A program made the position numbers and the translations under genes. Shown in pieces: positions 29,612-37,759 of a DNA stretch of 64,000 nt. The first letter of the stretch is position 1. Each line of letters opens with the position of its first letter. Under the pieces are notes generated by a model. That model saw nothing but the letters and a program-made list of their open reading frames with translations, did no database searches and was not told where the DNA came from. This DNA comes from Oleispira antarctica RB-8 (GTDB lineage Bacteria > Pseudomonadota > Gammaproteobacteria > Pseudomonadales > Oceanobacteraceae). Where the stretch lies: positions 3,247,350 to 3,311,349 of the forward strand of contig FO203512.1 of NCBI GenBank assembly GCA_000967895.1. The letters are read 5' to 3'.

Positions 29612-30121
29612 TTAAGTGACTTCCAATGTTTTTATCAGCATCAGAAACATCTCAATTCCTCGTGCCATGCTTTCTTTTGCCTGCACATTTCTAGACTGTA
29701 CGTTCAAACCTTGCTGAAAGGTAATGTACAAATCCGTCAAATTCTGAGCATCAATACCTGCTTTTACCTTGTTATGCTGAACGAACCAAGCAAAGAAACG
29801 CTCCATAGTAATATGCACTTCTGCATAGCCTTGCATCACATGTTCATGTAAATCAGGTTCATTGCTTTTCAGCTCTAAAATGGAGTTGATCGATAAACAA
29901 CCTTGCGTTACCAGTAGATTATTGCCATTCAAGAATTTCATTTCAAGAATACCACTCACCGCATCAGACAATGACAGCGTTTCCGCAATACTGTTTTTAA
30001 AAGGCGCAAGTTGTTGCTCAATATAAAAATCAACCGACTTAGCAAAGAGCGAATCTTTATTGCCAAAGGCATTATAAAGACTGCTTTTGGTTAACCCTGT
30101 TAATACCGACAACTCATCCAT
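29612..30121 (-). pseudogene. TetR/AcrR family regulator lacking its N-terminus
   Basis: This reading frame gives 169 residues starting MDELSVLTGLTKSSLYNAFG, which is the second half of a TetR helix-turn-helix. The usual 25-30 residues before it (helix 1 and the start of helix 2) are missing. Only six in-frame codons lie upstream before a stop, and no ribosome site precedes the ATG. The ligand-binding domain (KDSLFAKSVDFYIEQQL to the end) looks intact. The adjoining plus-strand sequence is the tail of another gene, so the regulator appears truncated by a deletion. DNA binding should be lost if this is correct. Confidence 0.7.
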
Positions 30122-30235
30122 TTTGGAATCGCTCTCGGCTTATCTCAAAAAGTCATCAGCAGCTATGTTAACCGTCTTGCTGAAACGTCATTAGACGCAC
30201 CGTTTAAAAATCTAGTATACGAAAAGAAAGCTTAA
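30122..30235 (+). pseudogene. 3' remnant of an unidentified gene
   Basis: Directly at the truncated end of the TetR gene, the plus strand reads 37 codons without an ATG: FGIALGLSQKVISSYVNRLA and further to FKNLVYEKKA, then TAA. It is followed by a terminator-like hairpin at 30252-30288, so it looks like the end of a real gene. TetR genes often have a divergent target gene. A single deletion from inside the regulator to near the end of that gene would leave exactly this arrangement. The parent protein is not recognised. Confidence 0.5.
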
Positions 30236-30251
30236 ATACCTTATCTCACCG

Positions 30252-30293
30252 AATAGCCCAGCTATTAAGAGATTAAGGCCGGGCTATTTTATT
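30252..30293 (+). terminator. Terminator after the gene remnant
   Basis: AATAGCCC (30252-30259) pairs with GGGCTATT (30281-30288), with a 21-nt loop and a short T-rich tail TTATT. It lies 17 bp after the stop of the 3' gene remnant and points in the same direction. Confidence 0.6.
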
Positions 30294-30373
30294 CAATCGC
30301 TTTCGTTAGACCGATTTTCACCTTACTGTTAGAATGTGTGCAATTCCTTCTCCTTTTTCGAAGCTAATTCTTT

Positions 30374-30829
30374 ATGTCTGATATTAACTTACCCTCTGCC
30401 CCGCTTTGGCGCCGCTTAGCCGCCATGGTTTACGACCTATTTAATATTACTGGCATTAGCTTTTTACTAGCTGCCATCCTTATTCCTGCCAGCTCTTATT
30501 TATTCAATAACGGCGAACCTATTGGTGAGCTTCCTATTTCTGTTGCCGCCAGTTATTTTTTTATTATTATTTTCTTTTTTTACACCACATTCTGGCGTCG
30601 CCAAAAACAAACTCTTGGTATGAAAGCCTGGGGCTTAAAAATTGCTAATGAATTAAAACCACAACAGCAACTTTCGCTGGGTCAATGCATGCTAAGAGTG
30701 GCTATTGGCTTTTTCTCGATTGGCTTGGCAGGTTTTGGCTTTTGGTGGGCATTATGGGATAAGCAAGAAAAGACGTGGCATGACCACGCCTCTTTTACGC
30801 GCATTGTATTTGATCCTAACTTCAAATAA
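30374..30829 (+). CDS. RDD family membrane protein
   Basis: This 151-residue protein contains the RDD-domain opening PLWRRLAAMVYDLFNITGIS (Arg, then Asp in the first helix), about three transmembrane segments, and the conserved WRRQKQTLGMKAWGLKI and KTWHDHASFTRIV ends. RDD proteins are small inner-membrane proteins of unknown or varied function; some act as Na+/H+ antiporters. The start follows a weak ribosome site. A hairpin with a T-run follows at 30828-30866. Confidence 0.88.
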   Translation: MSDINLPSAPLWRRLAAMVYDLFNITGISFLLAAILIPASSYLFNNGEPIGELPISVAASYFFIIIFFFYTTFWRRQKQTLGMKAWGLKIANELKPQQQLSLGQCMLRVAIGFFSIGLAGFGFWWALWDKQEKTWHDHASFTRIVFDPNFK

Positions 30830-30866
30830 AAAAGGCCAAAGTACAACAGACTCTGACCTTTTCTTA
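30828..30866 (+). terminator. Terminator after the RDD gene
   Basis: AAAAAAGGCCA (30828-30838) pairs with TGACCTTTTCT (30854-30864) with one mismatch and a 15-nt loop. It starts inside the stop codon of the RDD gene. It may also serve the minus-strand cytochrome gene that ends at 30900. Confidence 0.6.
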
Positions 30867-30899
30867 GACTAAAAAATAACACTCATTAAGAACACAGTA

Positions 30900-32216
30900 T
30901 TACGGAGTAAGGTCTGTTAACCCACAGTCATTAGCTTCCAAAGAATTTATCCAAGCGCTTACCAGTGCCACCCCTTCTGTATGAATGCTGCCTCTACCCA
31001 GCTCAGGCATTTTATGACGCCCATCATTGGTATTCATTCGATACAGTAAATAAGAACGATCAGCATGCTGAGGAACAATGTCCCTAGGATACTGATTGTA
31101 GCCCGATTCTTCAGCAGGATAACCGCCCGCTACCGCTGTTTTACACACACCAAATCTAACGGTATCAGCATCAAAGTCACGATTAAACTCTAAGGTTAAA
31201 CCACTATCACCTGCGGCACCGGCATACTCAGGCTCAGGAATAGTGAGTGACTCATCACGATGACAATGCGCACAGTTAATATCCAAATACCCCCGAGCCA
31301 TGGTATTTAATTCCGCGGGAGATAAGACGGTTATGTCGGTTGTATCTTTAAAAATAGGTGCAGAAGCAATCGTCGTTTTATTCGTCGGAGCCGAAACAAG
31401 AATACCTGCAGTTTCCCAATGTGCTAACTGGTTTTCAATCTGACTATCATAATTATAATCGTTATTTAAGAAACGAGCCTTAGGACCAATAGGTTTGAAA
31501 ATAGACTTACGTTTATCATTCGGATTGTTTTTATCCAAAACAGGCACAACAGCATGACAATTCGTACACTGATTCTTTTGTGGCACAACATAATCAAACG
31601 TTAATGAGTTATCTGTTTCTGGATTATTATCATCATGAATAATAGTTACATCGGAAATAGTTTTACCCGTTACGATATAAGAAGCATCAACTTCTGAATC
31701 CCAGTAGTAAGGAATTGCCGTCCAACCGTCTGCACGATGAATTAACAGGCGAGTCTCAATGTGCGTTTCGTTAACACCTCGATTAGCCGTATTTTCCGGC
31801 ATAGAAAATGTTTTTACTAAAACAGTTCCTACTGGAAACTCAATAACTTCGTTCTCTGAATAAGTCGCAACCTTTCCTTCGGGTACAAAAACAAAGCGAT
31901 ATTTGGTTGCATAGTCAGTAAATAATGGTGTGGATAGATCGTAAGGAATACCATTTTCATTAGGTCCTGTTGTTGGGTCACTCGCATCTACAAATAAATT
32001 ATAATCTGATAATTTAGGACAATTCTGAGTCAATAGAGCCCCCCAGTTGATACCCACCATCTCTTCATCACAAGACGCAACAGGGCCGATAATTGGAGCG
32101 ACTTTATCAGCGGAGTCTGAACCGCCACTACTTCCGCCACACGCAACTAATACAGCACCCGCGGTTAGAAAAACTGATACTTTAAAAATCTGGTGAAAAC
32201 TGCTCTTTATATTCAT
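30900..32216 (-). CDS. Diheme c-type cytochrome lipoprotein (SO_2930/TIGR03806 type)
   Basis: This 438-residue lipoprotein has a leader ending LTAGAVLVACGG (lipobox Cys about residue 26). Two covalent heme sites are present: CTNCH (in KNQCTNCHAVVP) and CAHCH (in INCAHCHRDES). The start YDLSTPLFTDYATKYRFVFVP and the tail GRHKMPELGRGSIHTEGVAL agree with a family known to occur as a two-gene unit with a beta-helix protein (recalled as TIGR03805/TIGR03806). The frame is open to 32306, but AAGG lies 7 nt before ATG 32216, which starts a clean signal peptide. It lies 110 bp after the beta-helix gene; that gap holds two hairpins. The electron partner and substrate are unknown. Confidence 0.85.
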   Translation of the reverse strand: MNIKSSFHQIFKVSVFLTAGAVLVACGGSSGGSDSADKVAPIIGPVASCDEEMVGINWGALLTQNCPKLSDYNLFVDASDPTTGPNENGIPYDLSTPLFTDYATKYRFVFVPEGKVATYSENEVIEFPVGTVLVKTFSMPENTANRGVNETHIETRLLIHRADGWTAIPYYWDSEVDASYIVTGKTISDVTIIHDDNNPETDNSLTFDYVVPQKNQCTNCHAVVPVLDKNNPNDKRKSIFKPIGPKARFLNNDYNYDSQIENQLAHWETAGILVSAPTNKTTIASAPIFKDTTDITVLSPAELNTMARGYLDINCAHCHRDESLTIPEPEYAGAAGDSGLTLEFNRDFDADTVRFGVCKTAVAGGYPAEESGYNQYPRDIVPQHADRSYLLYRMNTNDGRHKMPELGRGSIHTEGVALVSAWINSLEANDCGLTDLTP

Positions 32217-32325
32217 AAAGTAACCTTCGAATACATACAATAGACTTGGGTATAACCCAGTAGAGATCTGCTGAGGAAATCCCTGTGTTGTTACAGGGAC
32301 CCTCAATTAGAAATAAAATAACTAA

Positions 32326-33936
32326 TTAAAGTGAACAAGCGGCTAAATTAAGATCATCCGCAGTGCAACCATATTTGGTTCCCTTAATCGTGACTACCGC
32401 AGGGGGCAAACGCTCAAGAGTACAGTCCAACAGTGTATTATTTTCAATTAAATCAATACGTAATGTCGCTTCAGGCGCTGTACCCGCAGCATTCCAGTTA
32501 TTCGTATCTGTTGCGTCAGTCCCATAAACTAAGCCCACATTTAAATCATTACTGTTCAGCGTATTTTTATTATTGTTGTTAATATTGCTATGTGAACAAA
32601 TAAGGTCGCCAGCAGCATACGCGTCATAATCAACACCATCCGCTTTGGCCTCTGCCCCCACTAGCGCATCAAAACCTGTTAACTGCCCGGCATTTGATAG
32701 CAATTCACCAATACCGCCATAAATAATAGCGGGAGCCGTTTGCGCACTGCCTGTTGAATTAAATGCTGACTGATAACCTGCAATGATGTCTTCTAACAGA
32801 CCCGTCTTAGGCGGTGAGGCAAGGCTATTATCTTTAAAAGTATTATCATGAATATTGATATTTTTAATCAATGGGCTCCAACCATTCGCCATTGTTGCAC
32901 CATAATTAGTACCATAGTTAGCCACATCATCATCCGCTAAGAAATAGCTTGCGATCTCAATACCCGCCGTATCATTATCGGCAATCGTATTGTTATAAAT
33001 TTCTACATCACTCGTTGCAAAAATTAAAATACCGGTACCAGAAGGTGCAAGACTTACCGCACCAGCGCCTACATTAGTTGTATTGTTATCAAAGGTATTG
33101 TTATTAAAAATACGTACCCCACCACCATAACCTTGCGGTAAATTTGGAAGATCGAAGCTTAAAATACCTGCAGAATTATCGAAGGCTACGTTATTATAAA
33201 CATCGGCTTTGTTAGAGTTTTCAATCTCAATACCGGCGACGTTATGCTCAGCAATATTATTACGCACAACAATATTATTCGATTGGCCAACATAAATACC
33301 GGCGTCAGCTGAACCCTTAGAATAATTATTTTCCATCAGTACATTTTGACTGGAAACAGGATACAAGCCATAAGCGCCGTTATTGCCACCGCCTTCTTCT
33401 AAATCCGTCTCCCATACTGCCGACGTATACGTTATATGAATGCCATTCACACCGTCCGCTTTAATAGCATTTTTAGGGGCTTCATAAACTCCCAAATCAC
33501 GAATCGTAATATCAGTACCACCTGCAAACTTAAAACCATCATCATCAGGCGCCGAACTGAAATCTAACTTTGTTTCCGTCATGCCATGGCCAGTAATGGT
33601 AATGCCAGTAGCGTCAGTAACGGTAATTGAAGAACTGACGATAAACGAACCTTTAGGTAGAACAATAACCGAGTTATCAGGTATGTCGGTTAAAGCCGTT
33701 ATAAGCGCATTTTTTAAATCAGTGCCATCAGCCGCATCAGCAGAAACATAAATAGCATTGCTCGGTAAAATAAAACCCGAATTAGTACAATCAGCGTTTA
33801 GACAAGGGTCGATTAGATTACTCGTGCTTTTACTACTGCTGCTGCTGTCATCACCGCCACAGCCTGTCATTCCCAATGCTGCTACAGCAATGGCGGATGC
33901 CAAACCCAATTTCATTGAAGGAGTACTTGATTTCAT
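32326..33936 (-). CDS. Parallel beta-helix repeat lipoprotein (TIGR03805 type)
   Basis: This 536-residue lipoprotein has a leader with lipobox ALGMTGCGGD followed by a Ser-rich tether. The body is a right-handed parallel beta-helix with repeated turns rich in Asn: NVLMENNYSKGSADAGIYVG, NIVVRNNIAEHNVAGIEIEN, KADVYNNVAFDNSAGI and DVEIYNNTIADNDTAGIEIA. Such folds bind or cleave polysaccharides, but I see no pectate-lyase catalytic set. It precedes the diheme cytochrome on the same strand, the characteristic pairing of these two families. A membrane-anchored AraC regulator lies just upstream. The function of the pair is not established. Confidence 0.85.
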   Translation of the reverse strand: MKSSTPSMKLGLASAIAVAALGMTGCGGDDSSSSSKSTSNLIDPCLNADCTNSGFILPSNAIYVSADAADGTDLKNALITALTDIPDNSVIVLPKGSFIVSSSITVTDATGITITGHGMTETKLDFSSAPDDDGFKFAGGTDITIRDLGVYEAPKNAIKADGVNGIHITYTSAVWETDLEEGGGNNGAYGLYPVSSQNVLMENNYSKGSADAGIYVGQSNNIVVRNNIAEHNVAGIEIENSNKADVYNNVAFDNSAGILSFDLPNLPQGYGGGVRIFNNNTFDNNTTNVGAGAVSLAPSGTGILIFATSDVEIYNNTIADNDTAGIEIASYFLADDDVANYGTNYGATMANGWSPLIKNINIHDNTFKDNSLASPPKTGLLEDIIAGYQSAFNSTGSAQTAPAIIYGGIGELLSNAGQLTGFDALVGAEAKADGVDYDAYAAGDLICSHSNINNNNKNTLNSNDLNVGLVYGTDATDTNNWNAAGTAPEATLRIDLIENNTLLDCTLERLPPAVVTIKGTKYGCTADDLNLAACSL

Positions 33937-34222
33937 TTTTCTGCGCCTCGTATAAGGAAGTTCCCATTTAAGGGTTATTATCTTTTTTATAGTGGCTTCA
34001 AAGAGCGTTCAACGTTATTGGCTATTGTTAATTTTCTTATGCCAAAACGAATTCATTAAAGCACCTCCAGTAAAGCGATTGCTGACCATTAGGTAAATTA
34101 TTTTCGCTGTGGAGTTCGTTGCAATCGTTATGCAATTCTTTTAAAGACTTGTTTTCAGAGGGCTACAGAGAGGTATTTTCACACAGTAAGCACCTGTTCA
34201 ATTCTTACAATTCAACAAATGC
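33937..34222 (-). promoter_or_regulatory. Gap before the beta-helix/cytochrome genes, likely promoter region
   Basis: These 286 bp lie between the AraC-type gene and the beta-helix gene on the minus strand and must hold any separate promoter of the pair. An inverted repeat TTGCA-N7-TGCAA (34119-34135) is visible about 185-200 bp upstream of the beta-helix start. No convincing -35/-10 pair or reading frame was found. Confidence 0.35.
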
Positions 34223-35284
34223 TTAGTCATTTAATTCACGATAAGCGGTTGGCGTGGTGTCTTTTTCTTTACGAAACGCACGATTAAAAGAACTTAACGT
34301 ACGATACCCAACATCGAGGGCGATATTAGATATTGGCGTATCAGGTTCCGAAATTAAACGCTGAGCCGCTTCCGCAATTCGATACTCATTAATAAACTCA
34401 TTGAAATTTCGATACCCTAATTCTTTATTAATAACGCCTCTAATTTTATATTCAGGCAAGACTAATTTTATAGCCAAATCTTTTAAGGTCAGTTTCTCTT
34501 GGCGATAGAAGCCTTGCAGCATGACAGCTTTAACTTGAGCCAGTTCTTTAGACTCTGTTACTTTATTCAAATATGCAGGGACACTGTCGTCTTCAATTTC
34601 AATCGCAGTATTCGGTAAATCTGAAGTCATACTCAATAGAGCTGGCTTAACAGAGGAAGGCGCTACTCCCCAGATATCACTGCGTCCTTTAAATAAGAAC
34701 CCAATAATAATTAATATCGAAAGATCAATGGCAAAGACTCTGGATGCCGCAGAGCCAAAATGAAGGTTAAATGAGAATATAGACCACCCTAGAGAAAGTC
34801 CTGCCGCGCCCATAATCGCCCAACGTAAGCGCCTTCTAGATTCTACCAGGTCATCTTCACGTCCTTTTAAGAGCGCCAAAATACCCATAATAATTAATGC
34901 ATATTCAAACCACTGAGGAATCGTGCGGCCAAATAATTCAACCCACGGCGGTATATAACCTAGATAAGACGAGATAATGTGTTTAAAAAAAGGAGCAACA
35001 AAGCTGTAGATGGCAATAGCCAAACTGATGCGAGGTAAGCGTCTTTCTTCTTGAAAGATCAAACGGCAACTGATCCAAAAAAATGCAGGGGTCGCACTTG
35101 CAATAATATAGGCGTAAGCAGAGAGTTCCTCAGGTAACCAGTTGTGGCATAAATGCACAAAAGCACCAAAAATCAGCACAAAAAAAGCACGTGCAGCAAC
35201 AGAGTGGAAAAAATCTTTCAGAATTAACATCATTAGAACAATGCAGGTGCCAGCACCGCTTGCTGAAAAGAAAAGCTCTAGCAT
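34223..35284 (-). CDS. AraC family regulator with N-terminal transmembrane domain
   Basis: The 353-residue protein has about seven hydrophobic segments in residues 1-205, a cytoplasmic linker, and a C-terminal AraC-type double helix-turn-helix (about 255-350) with LTLKDLAIKLVLPEYKIRGV and ISNIALDVGYRTLSSFNRAF. The AraC signature end FRKEKDTTPTAYRE is intact. A membrane-bound AraC protein suggests it senses an envelope or membrane signal. It lies upstream of and co-directional with the beta-helix/cytochrome pair, making them the likeliest targets (inference from position only). Confidence 0.88.
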   Translation of the reverse strand: MLELFFSASGAGTCIVLMMLILKDFFHSVAARAFFVLIFGAFVHLCHNWLPEELSAYAYIIASATPAFFWISCRLIFQEERRLPRISLAIAIYSFVAPFFKHIISSYLGYIPPWVELFGRTIPQWFEYALIIMGILALLKGREDDLVESRRRLRWAIMGAAGLSLGWSIFSFNLHFGSAASRVFAIDLSILIIIGFLFKGRSDIWGVAPSSVKPALLSMTSDLPNTAIEIEDDSVPAYLNKVTESKELAQVKAVMLQGFYRQEKLTLKDLAIKLVLPEYKIRGVINKELGYRNFNEFINEYRIAEAAQRLISEPDTPISNIALDVGYRTLSSFNRAFRKEKDTTPTAYRELND

Positions 35285-35407
35285 GAATAAAGTGGCCTTT
35301 TATTATTGTTGTGCCAATTTTAAATTACTTACTCATACTAAAGACTTTGTTTCGTGCTCGCTAGAGAATTAACGAGCTTTTTAAAGATAACGATTTTAAC
35401 CACACAA

Positions 35408-36490
35408 TTAAGCCGCTTTCCTCATAAGCAATAAACCCAAAATAAAACTCGCACCAATAGGAATAATGCTCGCGAGGATAGGTTCAAAACCTAAAACGAT
35501 ACTGGCAGGAGAAAGTAACTCTTCTGCGTATTTATAAATCATCCCCACAATAATACCGCTGAATATTCGATAACCAGGGGTAACCGAACGCAAAGGTCCA
35601 AAAATAAATGAAATACCTAAAATAACCAAAGCAAAAGTACTCAATGGTTGAGTAACTTTTCGCCAAAAAGACAACATATAAGCATCTGAATTTAGGCCTT
35701 GATCATCCAAGTAGCTGGCATATCGATAAAGTCCAGAAATCGACATGTCACGGGGGCTCACAATCACGACGCTAAGTTTTTCAGGCGTGAGTTCAGTATC
35801 CCATCGACCCGTTGCTTGCTTCTCTTGCCAAACTTTATCACCGTCAAAATGCGTAATAACAATATTTTCCATTTGCCAATACGAACGTTGATACAACGCA
35901 CGCTGAGCATAGACAACCTGCTTCAGCTCATCCGATTGCTTTGACTCTTCCGTCTGGGCAAATTCATATCGTGTAATACCGTGTAATACACCACCGGGCT
36001 CAACCGCATTGAATCGCATGAAAGTATTACCTTCTCGATGCCAATAACCCTTCCCCTTATTTGATAACGCTTCGCTCGCACCTTGAGCAACAGCTTTATG
36101 CGCTTGAGCAATTTTCTCTAAAGATGGCACGACATATTCGCCCAATATAAGAGAAACAAACATCAATACCGCCATTGGCTTTAATACCGCTAAGACGATG
36201 CGATTGATCGAAATACCCGCCGCTCTCATTACGGTTAGCTCACTGTTGGCCGCCATGGAACCAAGCCCAGCTAAACAACCAATTAAGCAAGCCATAGGCA
36301 TATATTCATAAACACGACGTGGCAGGCGCAGACCTGAAAAGAAAAGCGCATCAACTAGCTGATAGTTGCCTTTTAAATTATCCAATTCATCAACTAAAGT
36401 AAAAATAGCATCAAGGCCAACAATCACGACCATAACGACTAAGGTCGCCATTAATACCGTGCGAGCAATATAAGAGTCTAATTGGCGCAT
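35408..36490 (-). CDS. lptG: LPS export ABC transporter permease LptG
   Basis: LptG with LptF and LptB2 forms the inner-membrane extractor that feeds LPS to the LptC-A-D bridge. The 360-residue protein starts MRQLDSYIARTVLMATLVVM. Three transmembrane segments lie at each end around a periplasmic beta-jellyroll (about 130-260), with SELTVMRAAGISINRI (coupling helix) after TM2-3 and RSVTPGYRIFSGIIVGMIY near the C-terminus. Its ATG overlaps the lptF stop by one base (TAATG). Confidence 0.95.
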   Translation of the reverse strand: MRQLDSYIARTVLMATLVVMVVIVGLDAIFTLVDELDNLKGNYQLVDALFFSGLRLPRRVYEYMPMACLIGCLAGLGSMAANSELTVMRAAGISINRIVLAVLKPMAVLMFVSLILGEYVVPSLEKIAQAHKAVAQGASEALSNKGKGYWHREGNTFMRFNAVEPGGVLHGITRYEFAQTEESKQSDELKQVVYAQRALYQRSYWQMENIVITHFDGDKVWQEKQATGRWDTELTPEKLSVVIVSPRDMSISGLYRYASYLDDQGLNSDAYMLSFWRKVTQPLSTFALVILGISFIFGPLRSVTPGYRIFSGIIVGMIYKYAEELLSPASIVLGFEPILASIIPIGASFILGLLLMRKAA

Positions 36491-37560
36491 TATAAGCTCC
36501 TAATCTTGCGGCGACGATTCCACTCGGGAATAAACAACAATCCCAAACCAATGGTTGCGTATACCCCATGCACCCACCACATACCGATGGCCGGTGAGAT
36601 ATCTCCTTTACTCAACATGCCTCGTAAAGAAATCAACAACGTGATGTACATCATGAATAAAATAATTGCAGGGAATAATCGAGCAAACCGTCCTTGGCGT
36701 GGGTTCACTTTAGAGAGAGGGAACGCGATCATCGCGCAGATAGGCACCATAATTATTAATGAGAAACGCCACTGTAATTGCGAAACATGCCTCTGCGAAT
36801 CGTTACCAAATAATTCAACCGTTGGGATTGCTTCTTTTTTAATTTTCCGACGCTCCTCCTGTTCATCAGCAATCTTCACCCCATACAACTCAAAATCTAA
36901 AATCTCGGCATCTAGCTGACCAGGAGTAATATCAAAGCGTTTACCATTATGCAGCTCCAAGAAACGAGATCCCGTATCTGGATTAACCTTTTGCGTTCCT
37001 GTTTGAGCCAGTAAAATGGTATTACCGTCGGCAATAAACACATTATTCATTTGGCTTTTATCCGCGCTTAAACCTTCCGTATAAGTGACCCGCGAGCCTT
37101 TTGCAGTACTCTGAAATCGACCAGGCACCAAAAGTTCAAACTCTGTCATTGTGGCTTGCTTGCGATATAGATCTTCCATTTTCTGTGCCCCTAGAGGGCT
37201 CAGGTACAGACTAAAAAAAGCAACTAATAGAGTAATAATGCCTGCTGGCAATAAGGTATAACCCAATAACTTGCCACTTGAAAAACCTGTGGCCGTTAAA
37301 ACAGTCATCTCGCTTTCAGCGTATAAACGACCATAAGCCAATAGAATGGCAATAAAGAGGGATAAGGGCAGAATCATTTCAAGGAAGGAAGGCATTCGTA
37401 ATAATAACGTGAAGAAAACGATCTCAAGCGGAATTTTCCCAGCCGCCGCCGCCGTTAGCTGATAAATTAAGCGGCTGCTCATTAATATCATTAATAATAT
37501 CCCCGTGACCGCTGCCATTGAGGTAAACAACTCACGGGATAAATATCGAAAAATAATCAA
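36490..37560 (-). CDS. lptF: LPS export ABC transporter permease LptF
   Basis: This 356-residue partner of LptG shows the family start MIIFRYLSRELFTSMAAVTG, the coupling region AESEMTVLTATGFSSGKLLG, a periplasmic domain with YVTYTEGL-like beta strands, and C-terminal helices with KVNPRQGRFARLFPAIILFM. It is divergent from pepA across a 199-bp gap, the arrangement also seen in E. coli (lptFG beside pepA). The gene order and one-base overlap with lptG indicate one operon. Confidence 0.95.
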   Translation of the reverse strand: MIIFRYLSRELFTSMAAVTGILLMILMSSRLIYQLTAAAAGKIPLEIVFFTLLLRMPSFLEMILPLSLFIAILLAYGRLYAESEMTVLTATGFSSGKLLGYTLLPAGIITLLVAFFSLYLSPLGAQKMEDLYRKQATMTEFELLVPGRFQSTAKGSRVTYTEGLSADKSQMNNVFIADGNTILLAQTGTQKVNPDTGSRFLELHNGKRFDITPGQLDAEILDFELYGVKIADEQEERRKIKKEAIPTVELFGNDSQRHVSQLQWRFSLIIMVPICAMIAFPLSKVNPRQGRFARLFPAIILFMMYITLLISLRGMLSKGDISPAIGMWWVHGVYATIGLGLLFIPEWNRRRKIRSL

Positions 37561-37759
37561 ACTTTCAGCCTTCTTTAGCGCTACAAAATAACAATATTAC
37601 AACTATCGCGCAGTGTATAACTTTCTTGTTAAATCAGCTAGCACAGACGAATTCAAAAGAAGCTTGATATTTCTTCCCAAAGAACCCATCTATACCTTAT
37701 CGTTGTACTTATATTTAGATCCATTTTAACAGCCCGTATACTTTAACCCGGAGTAAATA

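Noticed and set aside
36482-36919. 145-codon plus-strand ORF antisense to lptF
   Set aside because: It lies wholly within lptF, whose protein matches its family throughout; the antisense product has no recognisable feature.
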